Positions 47,562 through 60,641 are shown, counted from the stretch's first letter. The stretch is 64,000 nt of DNA from Membranipora membranacea (GCA_914767715.1 OU612066.1:6701001-6765000); one strand, 5' to 3'. Made by a program: numbers and translations. Notes: generated by a model not told the origin, from the sequence alone.

Positions 47562-50209
47562 CTAATACCATAAGAATCTCCAATAAGGCTTTGCACAGTT
47601 ACTTGGTGATGTCAGTCTCATTTTCTTGAAGCGCCTACTCTGAACAGGACAGACTGTATTTTTTCGGCCCGTGGCTAAAAAAGAACAAAGACACAAACTA
47701 GGACATGAAAATGGCTACACTGCTGAGCGCTTGAACCATAGGCTACTACAAATGCACTGCAAGCAGAGGAAAAATTGACCCTAGCTAGTAAAATTATCGG
47801 ATTTTAGGCAGATCTAAACCTTTAATTTTGCTTGTTTAACTACCCAATTCCATCCTAGCTAGAACAAGTTTATTCCCCTATGGAGGTGTAGGGTTATCTT
47901 AAAACTCGTGTATCATGGTCATATCATGGTCTTTATACAGATATAGCTCTCATGACCAATGTCATGACTTATTGAACTTAATGTACGGTATCATCAGAAT
48001 TCAGAAAGCTGTTAATTTGGAAATATCTCACCAAAATGTTTAAACAGAGTAAAGTCAACCACTCCTTTGTACCAGAATGTAGAACATGGACAGTGAAACC
48101 TTATTAGTTCAAAAACATTGTTGTCACACATGGAAACCGTTTTCGGAGCTTGTTTCGAGATGGGCTACAATATATAAGATTAAGTCAGGATGCACAAATG
48201 TCGACCATAATAAAGGGTTCAGTAATCATTAATCATAGTTAAGAATTATTATTTTTGTAATTAATAATATTAACTTTTATTTTTAAGTCTATTGGCAGAA
48301 ATGTGAGGATGTTTGATTATTTCCCTCTGATTCCCCATTTATATATCTGACTATCCAACAGCAGGAAAATTAAAAGATTTTGGGAACAATTTGTATGAGG
48401 AGGAGCAGATATAAATGGTAATGCGTTCTACAGGGGAGAGAAAGAGGGCGATATTATGGTGGCAGAGTTGGTTTTAGAGGTAAAGAGGGAGGCTGAACCT
48501 GAGGTGATGAGAGTGGAAGGTACAGAGATAAGAGCTCTCTTGTATTTGATGATGACGCTCAGCACCCGTTGATCTTAAAAAAGATGGTAGGAAAGGTGAG
48601 AATGATAAAGCATTGGAACAGATTTTCTTCCTAGGGTTAGGATGGTACTAAATCTTACCGTGCTTATAATAGATAATCCATCGGAATCAACAGTCAGTTG
48701 TCCCTGAGATATCCCGACTCTTGATTCAAGAAAATCATAAAGGCGAAAAACATAGAACTGCCTGTTGGTTCGCCCCGCAATCTCGTATATATAATATCTC
48801 ATTTTAAATCTTGTCGGCGCATCTGCAATCAGATTAAACATTAGCACGGTAATAATATTTCCTATATTCCATAGTTTGAATCAGAGGCAAAACACTGCAC
48901 AACACTAGACTGGAAACTGTCTTGTCAAATTCCTATGGCATAGTGTCCCCAATATACTCCAATATTATGTGCGTAGCATAGCAGCCCCATCTCCCAACAC
49001 CCCTGAACTCATATTTTGTGGTATTAGGGTTGACTGCTACTTTAATGGACATAATTTACTCAGAGTATATTGAGTCTATGTAGAAAACTCATTGAACTGT
49101 GCCTAACTAAAGATAAAGTGGTTGTTTGACAGCAAAGTTTATGCAGAGTGATAACATTAAAAGTACAACATAAAAAGAATATCAAATTAGGTGTCCAACA
49201 ATGCATGCTATGCATTTTAGCCGTAGCCATTTAGCTCAAAGATTACAGGAATACCAAAATCTGGCAGTAAGTTCTGCAGTGGCTATTGCAATAGTTTTAC
49301 TCTGAAAAAGTTAATAGCGCTTCTGGATAAGAATTAATGTGTAGTGATGGAAACTTCCCCTCTCCTATTCTATGTGGTGCTAATTTAAGTGCTGCACCAG
49401 TCCAATAAGCTACCGCGCCTCACACCAAATTAGTAGGTAATTGAAAAATTTTTTAATTTAAGACAAAAAAAGGGACTTAGGATGCTAAATCATGTGAATT
49501 TGCAATCGATTTACATTGATGTGAGCTGAAACTGAAAAGTAGCCTGTCTGAGCAAACAAAGCTTCCAAGACTAATGTGAGCAAGGATTACCTTATGTTTC
49601 ATAAAAACTGCTGTGTAAAACCTAACCCCCCACCCCTCCCCTGCAAGTAGTGCAAATGACTGTGTCACGAATATAATCCTCACCCATATAATCCATCGAT
49701 TTCAGAGCAATTTTTCTCATTTGTGCATCAAACATCACTACATTGTACGAACTTCCGTCCATCATTATAACGTCACCAAAGGTCTGTGGTTCCTCTTTAA
49801 TCAAATGTAGAGTTTGACACGTCTCTTCCGAAGAGATATCTGTTTCAACACAAAACAGTGGTGAAATAAATCAACTTAAAGAACTGCTCTGATATTTCAA
49901 TATATATCAATGATCACATCATTGCTTGTACAAGTATGTTCAAACAAAAAACAAGCCTAAATCCGCTCCTTCACCCATACAGCTAATATATGATCATCCA
50001 AGTACTCATACAACCATACCCCCCTCCATGCCCAACAAACACAAGAAAAAAAAAGAGTCTGAGCCCCTCACTCCCAGAGTTTTGCCCATCCCCATCCCCT
50101 GATACTATATTCTGTATTCACAGGGATCAACATATATGAATTAGAAAAGCTTACCTAGGATTGTTAGGCTCAGATAGAGCCAAATCTGCAGAAGTATTGT
50201 TTCAAACAT
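47562..50209 (-). CDS. S1: secreted six-cysteine protein of unknown family (206 residues)
   Basis: Exons: 50209-50155, 49839-49684, 48822-48659, 48164-48032, 47674-47562, total 621 bases ending at TAG. Exon 1 encodes a signal peptide (MFETILLQIWLYLSLTILG). The mature part has six Cys: one in exon 2 (EETCQT), three in exon 4 (MCDNN, HCPC) and two in exon 5 (VCPV, NCAK). The middle is rich in alternating hydrophobic and aromatic residues (YNVVMFDAQMR, FKMRYYIYEIAG, RQFYVFRLYDF), suggesting a beta-rich fold. All exon lengths are identical in S2, strong evidence for real splicing. It ends 242 bp before the R1 start codon on the same strand. A remote link to ependymin-like secreted proteins crossed my mind but is not supported by motifs. 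Confidence 0.78.
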
Positions 50210-51810
50210 TGTGGGTAGTTTGGGGGTAAACCAAAGAGTGTGAACAGATGCATCTCAGTTTCTATTTTAGTGCCACAAAATACAATTCTAATAAAGGGTT
50301 ATAAATAAAATGCTTAATGGCTTGATTTGATTGTAATAATAAAGGGTAATTCAAAACTATTTGATGGCTCTTTCATGGTGCAGTGCTGCAAACTTTCCGC
50401 TTGCTCAACATACTTTGTGACAACTGAGAAAACATCAAAGCCCTACTATGGTGAGAAGGCAGGGTTCAGGTGGAATTTTTACATCAGTGTAACGGGATGG
50501 TGTACTTTGTCCTACACAGAAGAAATGGTAATATCAAATAACAATGCCTGTGATAACGTATATATCATTGTGCAATTATAGTCTCGCAGATAATCAAGTA
50601 GATACTCACAAGCTTATTATTAAATCCATCCAGAATACAATGGACAGTATTCCTATCTAACCAATAGTAACTCATCAAATCACCTGTTGCAAAAAAGTAA
50701 CATTACGCTATGTGGTCTTTTTGTAATCCCTTAGTTTGGAGGCCGTGAGATAAACTCCATTGTTTATCGAATCCTCTCCAAGCACCACTGCTTTAGCTAG
50801 CAAAAAAAGGAGCGATACCTTTTCTGCTTCCATGCTTACTTTTGATAAGCCGTGATATGTAACTTTCTTGTGGTAAACATTATCTAGGAATTTGATAAAA
50901 ACTGCTATACATGACATCTGCTCTTGAATGGTAAAATGACAGCTTTCTTTGTTTCAGATACCAGCAAAAAAGTCATTTTTTTCTGGTAATCCCTGATAAT
51001 TTATGACCAACTAGTAGAGAATAAAAATATCATTGTAGACTATTGCTCCTAATCGTTGGCAAGCAATACATGGACAGGTCTCAGTTGTTCCTACAGATTT
51101 GGATGGTTTTTTTTTATAGATAAACTGTTTGAGTTTTTGTTTTTCATACCAATACAGGAGTACTCAACCCACTGTTTTGCACATGTACAGCGCATTCGCA
51201 ACTGTTGCTTACTATAATTTGGTATGAAATCTATATGTTATTGGTTAACTGACATCATGTTTAAATTATTTGATAAAACCATAAAGTTATATTATTATAC
51301 TCTAGAGTGGACAACATAGAGTTATTATTTTACTCTATAGTGAATAATCCACTGCTCAAAACCTAATTGCACAATTCCATGCACAACGCAATCTGGTTGT
51401 GCATATCATTGACTTTATCATTGAGAATATAGGAATTGGGCATGAAACTTTAGTTTTCAGTGCTCTTATAGCCATTTTTTCGGGAGATTTTTCAAGTGAT
51501 AACCTGTAGGTCACTTGGGAGAAATTTTACTGACAGTCAGTAGACACAATTTCGAGTTCTCACATCTCAGATGCAAACTCAACCTCTCAATCGCATTTAC
51601 AGGGCTAGCTGGCTCATACCACTGGGCGTTCTTCCTGTCAAATATAAGGCGTGTTCTGTCTTTTTTACTTATATTTTACACATCCAGCGAGTTCATTTAT
51701 CTACTCAGTACAAGCTACTGCAATATGCTGGGAAGAGACTGTCAGTGGCTGAAGAGTGGCACTAATGACTTGGAAACCTAGTCGTCACTAAAAGAACCTC
51801 TTCCTAAGCA

Positions 51811-51912
51811 GCTCTCTGGTGCAGTTATCGTCTGAATAGACGGACAGCCATAAATTTGTATGTACATATATATGGCTGTCCGTCTATTGAGGCAATGACT
51901 GCACCGGAGAGC
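51811..51912. repeat. 102-bp long palindromic element, unit A
   Basis: Outer arms GCTCTCTGGTGCAGT / ACTGCACCGGAGAGC and inner arms AATAGACGGACAGCCATA / TATGGCTGTCCGTCTATT fold into an extended hairpin. The same element is at 62591-62692 in unit B, so it predates the duplication. Confidence 0.85.
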
Positions 51913-51955
51913 AGATATATATATATATATATATATACATCAATATTAGTAGGGG

Positions 51956-52010
51956 TAGCTTTGTCACGCGGCCATAGCCACGAGTCAACCGTGGCCGTGT
52001 GACAAAGCTA
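51956..52010. repeat. 55-bp hairpin present only in unit A
   Basis: TAGCTTTGTCACGCGGCCA pairs with TGGCCGTGTGACAAAGCTA with a single G/A difference, around a 17-base loop. It lies in about 110 bp of sequence, with a (TA)n run, that is absent from the matching place in unit B (about 62694). Confidence 0.8.
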
Positions 52011-53247
52011 GGGGGGTTTATAGAAAGAATTAAATCTAGAAACTAAATTAGAAATGGATTTATTATCAGTCTAATTAGTCAACAAATAACAATATCAGAG
52101 AGCTGACTTAAATTCTTGTTACTATAGAATTTAACAATTTTACAAGAGCCCTGTAGTGTTTGGATTTGAACATCTTCGTGATTTAATTTCTACACTACCA
52201 ATGGTAGCATTCTGTATACTTATACCTGATATCAGTTTTATAGGTTAAAAATTATATTCAGATGTGATGTTGTTCAAAATGGGATATAAGAGCAAAACTT
52301 TTACAACCAATTTTTCTTAGCTCATGTTCTATCCTCTCAGTTCAGCTCTTGCAGGCCACAAGTGACCATTGGGGCAACGTCTTTTTCAGAACTAGTTTTG
52401 GTTACTCATTTGGCTCGTGTTTGTCCATGGTCAGCATAAAGAAATATCCTTTAAATGCTTTGCATCGAACCTTCTTTATCACTTACTCCTTCCAACAATG
52501 CATGTTTTCCACAAGCTAATACTATACTTCCGCTAGGGAATATACATATATAACTTTAATACAGATCGTATATACAATTACAACTTCCAGGCTTTGTTGT
52601 CTGATAATCTTTCTGCAGCCCCAAAATATTGTGCAGAGGTATTGGCGTCTAAATTGGAACATAGTTAGGTTCCACTTGCCTTGTCATGGAGCTAATTTTT
52701 TGGCTTCGGGAGTAAACCAAAAAGGTAGCAGTGTGACAGGGCTAAGGTACCACCTGTCTGTAGTACAGTGCAGTACAGTTGAATCGATCTGTTGGTGCTT
52801 CGTAATCATGACAATTCAATACCAGGTAAGGATAACTATCATAAATATGTTGTATGTATTGGGTTTGAAATCATGTACACTAACACAAAAAGCATAAAAG
52901 TTTTTTATTTATGAGTCAAGTGTTGTCTGGTGTGATTATTTTGCTACAACAGTGGTTGAGACAATATAATTAGCGCAAACCTTGACTATCGCTGAATGTT
53001 TTGATCATTGAGATCCCTAATCTTAACACTTTCTTCCACTTCAATCCACAAAGTTCCAAGCAGCATGTAAAATGAATTTTTGATGAGGTCAGAAGAGAAG
53101 TCAATGTCCTTGCTAGATCTAAACCTTGACTGATGCGCGTATGTAAATTTGTTGAGGGAGTCTTGCCCCCTTTATGCATCAGGGGACAACTCAACCCAAA
53201 ATTGACACAAAAATTTTTTTTCTTTATAAATACTAAATGGATGGATG

Positions 53248-54670
53248 GATGAGTGATAAAAGAAGGTTTTGTACAAAGCAACTCAATAGTATTTGCTTAT
53301 GCAGACCATGAACAAGCGCAAGCCAAATAACTTAGCCTACAAGGTAACTGAAATAAGTTCTGAAAAGGACGTCGACCCCTAAGGCCATTTGTGTGCCTGC
53401 AAGAGCTGACCAGGGGTGGGAACTAAGCTAAAATTGTTAGCAGAAGTTGTTAGATAGAGAGAAGATGACATGCTTGGCTTGCTCTTATATATAATAATAT
53501 ACCTGCCCTGATGTCTCATTAAGAACAAGATACTGCTTTGGCAGCGGATGGGGACCTGAGTATACATGACATCCTGAGACAGGTGTGCTTTCCTTTTTTA
53601 GAGGGGCAACTGCGTAGAAGATAAATCACTGTATAGCTCATAACCTGTCATATAAGCCATGATATTCTAGATTAACAATTTTGTCAGAATGTCAGTCCCT
53701 TATAAGTATTACATGAAAATGACAGAACATCTTTCTCTTCATAGTGAAACTACAGTCTAAACTTGCTCTAACAGCAGTCATACACCCAGTAGATCATCAA
53801 ACACTTCTTAACATCATTCTGCAGATAGATCATTAATATTGTCTCAAAGGTCCCTCATTGGAGGATGACTTAGCATTATTTTCATTTTACTATTTTTGAC
53901 ATTTGAATAACACTTCAATTGGGTTTTCTAAATTTTTTTACTTAGAATAGTGTGAAAAGCATGCTATGGTTTGTCTTGTTGCAATGGATTATCAACAGTC
54001 TTTTAAAAGAACTGGGGTAAAAAAAGAAGCAGCACAGGTACTTTTCTCAAGGGTAATTTTAGGCCTCAAACAGCTCCAGTTGAGATTTATTTTTGGAGTA
54101 TTTGATTACATTTTATCAATTGATTTTTATTGCGTTCAGTTTGGTTTACAGAGAAGTAAAAAAATTAACATTTCCAAGCATAAAAACTAAAATTGTCAAA
54201 ATGTGTGGTGGAAAATAGTGTGGCACGTTTTCTAGTATGATATTTCTTGGCCTATGAAGAGTGTTATTTTGAGAGGAAATCTTTATCCGGTATAGTTTAA
54301 ATTCAATAAAGATGAAAAAGGACAAGCTAATGACAAGCTGACAATTCCAACAAGTAGTGATTTTGTGACCTCACACCAAAGTCTACAACCTGAAGAAGGT
54401 TGAGTGATATATTTTCTGTTTTCAGTTATTACTGGGCAAGTAATTCATGAATTTGATGCCCTCAGAATACTGGCATTGAAAAGAAGTATCAATCATCATG
54501 TTAGTTCTATTTTGTAAAATCAAACATTGGCATGAAAAAAAAGCTGTTGTAAGTTCAAACAATTCAACAAAAATGGTCAACAACAAGCAGATGAAAGTCT
54601 GAGTTAGGAATTTGGTAAGTAACAGTAAAGTAAAGTAACATTTAATCCAAAAAAATCTAATTTAAAACCA
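53248..54670. other. Unit B segment downstream of R2, no gene seen
   Basis: Alignable with 43509-44100 plus extra sequence. A plus-strand open frame at 53966-54190 has no counterpart in unit A and no other support. Confidence 0.45.
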
Positions 54671-54673
54671 TAA

Positions 54674-57600
54674 CTATTTGTGGAACTTGGATGGGTTGTA
54701 AAAAAATTTGCAAACTTTGTTTGATGTATCAGTCATAAAAAGATTTTGGTGGGTGTTCGGGATCACAATTGGCTTAGCCTTTACTAGGTCATCCTTTGTT
54801 GATAACGCATGTGACGGCTCTGAGTCATAGATATTGTCACTGGCATATTCTGGTAATACAGGACTTGATGGGGGCATTGGAACGTCACAATAAGTGTATG
54901 ATTGGTCATCATCTGAGTTTGATGTTTGAGACAAGTTATCACTGACTGGTTGTGATGCTTGTCTCGGCGGGGGAACAAGTGATGACCCACCTTTACTTTG
55001 ATGGGCTTCGAAAGCATTTCCACAATGGTATACCGGAAATTCAGGGCTGGCGGAAGGCAGAGGGATGTCACAATAAGCGTATGATTGGTCGTCATCTGAA
55101 CATGAGACTTGAGACAAGTTGTCGCTGCCACTACTCACTTCTGCTGAAGTTGAGGGAGAGTTAAGATGAGGTGGTAGTGAGGGTGGTAATGCTGGTCTGG
55201 ACGGGGGAACAGATGGTGGACTGTCTCTATTTTCGTGAACTCCAAAAGCATTTTCACAATCATATTCTGAAAATTCATGTCCGAAGGAAGGCAGAGGGAT
55301 GTCACAATAAACATTTTCCTGATCATTGTGTGAACTTGAGGCTTGAGACAAGTTATCACTGACACTATTCCAACCTGTTGAAGTTGAGGGAAGTTCCAGA
55401 TTGGTTAGTAGCGAGGGTAGAATCGCTGGTCTGGGAGGAGGTTCAGGTGGTAGTTTAGTCATCGAGGCTTTGGTTGTGATATTGCAGTGAGGTGGATCAA
55501 GAATGTCCTCATAGATATGCTCCGGGTCCGGTTGTAGAGGGGAGTCTGTAGCTGATGGGATAGGGAGAGGTGGTAACAGTCTACCTTCAAATGGATTCTC
55601 GTGTTTGATTTCTTCCTCGATAGAATGTCCATGTCTCACTTGTGATATTGTTGTGAGCTTCTATGTCTAGCTTTTCAAATGTGTTGAGCTCAATTTCTAT
55701 AAACAAATAGTATATCTATCAGCCTGTATCTATGATCACAAATTACAGAGACTTTGATTGCTGGTAGTGTCATTTTAATACATAATAAATCAGTCTTTTT
55801 ACTTAGGTATGAAACATCCTAACAGCTTCATTGCCAACACCACAGATCAAAACTTGAGACCTTACAAAGCAGACCTCTTGCATGTGGGAGTCTCATAACA
55901 AATAAAACATACCTTCAAAGACTCCATCACGAGTTGAGCTTTGACGCGGAGTCCTGAGATTATAAGTCTTTCCTTTTTTCCTTTTTTTTAGACCAAATAC
56001 GATAGACGCTATGCCAATCATGAGTAGTGCCCATACGGAGATGCCTATTACCACTTGGTCCTCCCATTTCATACTTTCTCTCTCCGGAGCGCCTTTCAAT
56101 TCATTATCATCTTCCGTTCCGGTAGCTACATAATTTGAAATTATCATTTTGTATTCAGTAAACAACTTGCAGCCAAGTCATATGAGTAACAAGAATCATT
56201 TACATTTGATAGACAAGAAAGTTGTCTTCTCTATCAGTCAGGGCTCAACCTCCAAATAATAATAATTTGTTGGTATTATTAATCATTGCAGTCAGTGTCA
56301 TCTCTTCTCAGTGTGACCTCATTTTCATAGTAACAGTTAGTTGAATGTTATTTGAAATGATTGAAACCCAAAACCATTTTAAGAAGGCTATTGAATTCGG
56401 AAGGACGGCAAAGATAGAGGCCCACTGTTGCTGTCAAGGGACAAGATGGTTCATGGACTAATTCATTAGTTTGATATATAGGCTTACCCTTGAATAGAAG
56501 AGAGATTAAACGGTACTCCATATCTAGTGCATAAATGGATCCATCAGAGTTTGCTGCAAGTGCTAGCTGCTTGACTTTCAGTGGATGGCACTTCTGTTCA
56601 GCTCCATCATTAGGCAGATAGTTGGCTCCCTTACAGACTGGTGTATATTCTCCAGTGAGAACATTCAAAATTACCATTTCTCCAAATTTTTGGGCTGTCT
56701 GACAGAGGAGAAACTCAGCATCTATGCTTACCACCCGAGAGATCACAATGTTATTTCCGGGTAAAATTTTTTGTTTTTCTTTTGTCTCAAAATCATAGCT
56801 GTAGAAGGGGGAGGTATTTTCAAAAAATATGTAGGCTTTTGAATATCCTTGATTGAACGCAAATGCACTGATGACTTTTGTTGTTTCATCAAAGCTGTGA
56901 GCTGAAGGCGGCACATTTGTTTTAGTGTTCAGCATGTGAAGTGTTGAACCGTTTGAGTAATAAACAACATGTGATAATCGATTAAAAGCTGTCGCTCCAG
57001 TTGTCAGTGATAGAGGTTGAGCCCTTTGGTTTTCTCCCCCACCGACCAGTGTGTTTATTATTGTTTCCTCACCAGTTTTAGTTCTAATACTTTGTCCCTT
57101 ATTAGAAACTCAGTGGTGTTTATCTGAACAAAGCCCAATATATCAGCTCCAGTTCCCATCACAGATGTTGATTTGCGAATAGTTTTATCAAGTGAATAAA
57201 TTTGTTGATCATAAGAGTAATATAACAGATCAGCGTTTTTTGCTGCGGGGGATAAATTTTTATATTGAGTGGTTGAGTTGTAACTTGCAGTGGAAGTTAG
57301 CTCTACATCCAAGTTGTATCTGTAAGCAAAAAGAGTAGAGTGCCTATTCCTCTAAACTCTGAATACTAAACTTTCATCCCGCCATATTATTCATTGTCGA
57401 GGTCAACAAGATATTTTTAATTTGCTTTAATATTAAACTTTTAGAAAACCTCAATTAATAAATAAATAAATAAATTGTCGTAAACAAAAGGGGCTTTGTT
57501 TTCATCATCAAAGTTTGAGGTTTCCTATGCAGCTGTGTGTGCTGAAGAGTGCTCAAAGAGGGAGAGAATAGGCTCGAATTCGTGCTCACTTGAAATGATC

Positions 57601-57782
57601 ATCAAAAGAAGTTCAGTAGGCTTTTCCTTCACTGAAACCCTGAGGTGGTATGTCTTATTGATTACTGATTTGGTACCTTCTCCCTAAATCATTTCCAACC
57701 AATAATTTATATTTTACCTCACAGATGGTCTTTGTAATCTGGCATCGCAGGACTTTGTTATCCAAGCACACAGCAGCAGTAA
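54674..57782 (-). pseudogene. R2: second receptor copy, frame-broken
   Basis: Exons homologous to R1: 57782-57718 (signal-peptide part LLLLCAWITKSCDA), 57319-56365 or so (ectodomain), 56165-55913 (membrane helix), 55696-54674 (tail). The ectodomain has a 10-base deletion relative to R1 near 57080 (GACAAAG-TATTAG), which shifts the frame; the original frame reopens downstream. The tail exon lacks two bases near 55635 (in the AACAATATCACAAGTGAGAC region), so the normal acceptor leads to a stop within about 35 codons. An AG at 55640-55639 would restore the tail frame with exon 4. The R1-type first exon is not clearly present: the matching sequence near 58100 has lost the GT after its ATTG. The 321-residue tail frame itself is still open and keeps YEDI, YCDI, YCDI and a fourth site changed to YCDV. 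Confidence 0.72.
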
Positions 57783-58373
57783 CTGCAAAGACAGAAAATT
57801 ATAAATTTGAAAACTTCTGAAAAAAAACAATTAAAAAACAAGAGTGCACAAAATATGTAAGGCTCAGCACAAAGAGGTTATTATGAGGTGAAAAGGACTA
57901 CTGATGACAACTTGCAATTGGGATTCACTGTTCAAATTTCAGGCATCATATTAACATTATTAGCCCATGGGGATGTAAAAATCATATTGCCAGATGAGGT
58001 ACAGAAGTCAACATTGAATTCAACCCTTACCAAATATAATAGATATAAATATATATATATAATATACTCATCAATACTCCAGTCATAGGATGTAGCAGCG
58101 TATACATTATATTGTATATGATGACAAAGCTAAACAAGGAAACAAATTGAATTGTGCCGATTTGTTAGTCCTTTTGTGACAATCAACGCATGCCAGGCTA
58201 GTTCTGAGAGCAAGACTAACTTTGATACCACAGAAAAGAATCATTTGTATTTATAGGGATATGAAATAATCCTCTTTATATGAACCAGTATTGTTTTTTT
58301 GCAAAACAACAATTGCACACATGAATTCACAGTTCTGAATGGATTGTACAGGAAAGATATTATTGCTTCACTG

Positions 58374-60641
58374 TTAATACCAAGAGAATCCCCAACCAGG
58401 CTTTGCACAGTTGCTTGGTGATGTCAGTCTCATTTTCTTGAAGCGCCTACTCTGAACAGGACAGACTATACTTTTTCGGCCGCTTGCTAAAGAGAATAAA
58501 TAAACAAACTAGAACATGTAAATGGTTGCACTGTGTGTTTGGACCATGTGCTTGTCCATCATTCACTTGTCAAGCTGTAGGAAAACTGTGCCCTTAACTA
58601 GTGGAATTTGTCAGCTTTAACAGATCCGAACTCCTTTTGCTGGATTGATAAACCTAGGTCTACCTCCATATCAACGTCATAACATAAATGACTACTCTCA
58701 ATGATTTTTTCACATCCTAGCGGACCTAGCATACTGAAAAGTTGTAAAGTAGTCTTAAGTCTTACCAAAATGTTTAAACAATGTAAACTCATCCACTCCC
58801 GGATACCAGAATGTAGGACACGGACAGCCATATCTTATCAGCTCAAACACATTGTTATCACACATGGAAACTGTCTTCGGAGCTCGTTTCAGGATGGGCT
58901 ACAAGACAGATATGCATCAGCAAGAGAAAAACACGGATTTCGTTGAGAGCGATTAATATGAGCTTGTTTTAAGATGGGATACAATGTAAATTTATGTGAG
59001 GATGGATATTTGCTCACCATAGACAACAATAATTGGTACAGTACATCTGAGCTGAGGATGGTTGAGGTGAAAATGCTTGCATACCTGCTGTTCACCATTG
59101 AAAATTAAAGATATTTTAAGGAAATTAAAACTATTTTGGGAGCAATACATATGAAAAAGAGCGGAGATAAATGGTCATTTTCATTTTCATTGGAGGTGAT
59201 ATGACACACTGAGAGCGGTGTGGAAGGTACAAAAAAAAGAGCTCACTATTATTTGATAGAGGAGCTCGGTGTCCTTCAGCCAGGGAGGGTGAATTGCCAT
59301 CAATATTGGACAAAGCAATGTGAAAGGTGAAAATGATAAACCAAGTATTGGGGTAGATTTTAGTCTTAAAGTTAAGATGACACATGATCTTACCGTACTT
59401 ATAAGTGATATTCCGTCAGAATCAACAGTCAGTTGTCCCTTAGATATCCCTTCTCTTGATTCAAAAATATCGTAAAGGCGCAAAATATAGAACTGTCTGT
59501 CAGTACGCCCTGCAATCTCATATATATGATATCTCATTTTGTATCTCCACGGAGCATCTGCAATTAAATACTGGTAAAAATATATCCGGTATATTTCAGA
59601 ATATGTATACCGCTATAATTTCAAACAGCCCAAATGTAGTGAAGCCACATACATAGTATTAACAAGAACTGTGCCACAATGTGAGAAAACCAGACACCAA
59701 TAGATCGTCTCAATTACACTGAAGTACCATTCCATGCAGCTTTGCAAAAAAACCATTTGCTCCGATATTTCCATGTTGAGTGGTACATAATAACTGAATC
59801 TGAAGAATATAGCCTGTCTCTACAAAGCTGTGTTCAAACAAAGTTTTCAAAACTAACATAATATTATTATTATATGAGAAAAAAGAGGTTATTATTATTG
59901 TTTTGCACAACCACAATACTTATGGTATGGAAAGGGCTGTATTACAAAATCATCCTTACCCATATTATCCCATGATTTCAGCGCAAATTTTTGCATTTGT
60001 GTGTCAAACATCACTATATCGTATGTACTTCCTTCCATCATAATAACGTCACCGAAGGCCTGCGGTTCCTCTTTAATCAAATGTAGAGTTGGACACGTCT
60101 CTTCTGAAGAGATATCTGTTTCAAAATAGATGAAATAAATCAACTTGGATAACAAGTCTGATAATCCATTTGTATCAGTGATGACATCATTGCTTGACAA
60201 TAGTACGTACAAGCGAACCGACATACCTACGCACATACAGCTACTGTTTGAGCCCCCAAACTCTTACTATCATATCCCTCTGTCTCACCAACACAACACA
60301 CAAAGTTTTTCTGGCAATTGAGTAGCCAAGACTGAATATTACAACCGAGAAATTTAGATAATAACTAGTTTGATTTGACCCATTTTGATCATTCCCAAAA
60401 GCAGGCAAAATTTAAAAATTTACCTGTAACAATTATCTCCATGCAGTCTAAACGCTTTCATGTATGTTACAAGTGTATCTGGCCCCTTGGTTAGGTTACC
60501 ATCATGAGCGATACTTTATTCAGAGTTATTTGGTATCAATATGAATCGAAGAAGAATCAGTGTTCACACTACTTAGAATAGCTTACCTGAGACTGTTGAG
60601 CTCATAAAGAGCCATACCTGCAGAAGTATTAATTCAAGCAT
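58374..60641 (-). CDS. S2: secreted six-cysteine protein, paralogue of S1 (206 residues)
   Basis: Exons: 60641-60587, 60115-59960, 59557-59394, 58898-58766, 58486-58374. Lengths (55, 156, 164, 133, 113) are exactly those of S1, and the frame runs unbroken to TAA. The signal peptide is MLELILLQVWLFMSSTVSG. All six Cys are at the same places as in S1. Changes are scattered conservative substitutions (YNVVMFDAQMR to YDIVMFDTQMQ; HCPCSTFWYKG to GCPCPTFWYPG), and the C-terminal VCPVQSRRFKKMRLTSPSNC is unchanged. It is evidently maintained as a protein. The function is unknown; it is probably secreted. Confidence 0.78.

Larger units (their letters stand above)
43509..53247. repeat. Tandem segmental duplication, unit A (S1-R1)
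   Basis: Opens with GGATGAGTGATAAAAGAAGG, exactly the sequence that opens unit B at 53248, and remains alignable with it over its whole length, introns and flanks included. It contains R1 and S1 on the minus strand. Unit A ends in a short (ATGG)n run at about 53233-53248. Confidence 0.9.
50210..53247. other. Unit A spacer upstream of S1, no confident gene
   Basis: The whole stretch recurs in unit B (60642-63990). Several short open frames occur on both strands (50708-50917 minus; 51515-51781 plus; 52631-52897 plus), but their unit B counterparts are shifted or truncated, so coding is not conserved. A well-conserved CAATACCAG-GTAAGG at about 52818 in both units looks like a donor and might mark an exon of a + strand transcript. 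Confidence 0.5.

Noticed and set aside
46908-48032. S exon 4 joined to R exon 2 as one long protein
   Set aside because: Phase 1 joined to R exon 2 gives a stop in R1, and S has its own terminal exon with a stop in both units; separate genes fit better.
48032-50209. S1 as an ependymin-related protein
   Set aside because: Signal peptide, size and cysteine number are compatible, but the characteristic ependymin Cys and Trp/Tyr motifs could not be lined up.
50708-50917. Minus-strand frame MSCIAVFIKFLDNVYHKK...
   Set aside because: In unit B (61256-61498) the frame diverges and stops early after LLAKAG; no splice or signal features.
51515-51781. Plus-strand frames (MGEILLTVSRHNFEF..., MQTQPLNRIYRAS...) conserved in both units
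   Set aside because: Unit B has a 5-base insertion and other changes that break the frame, so conservation reflects recent duplication, not coding.
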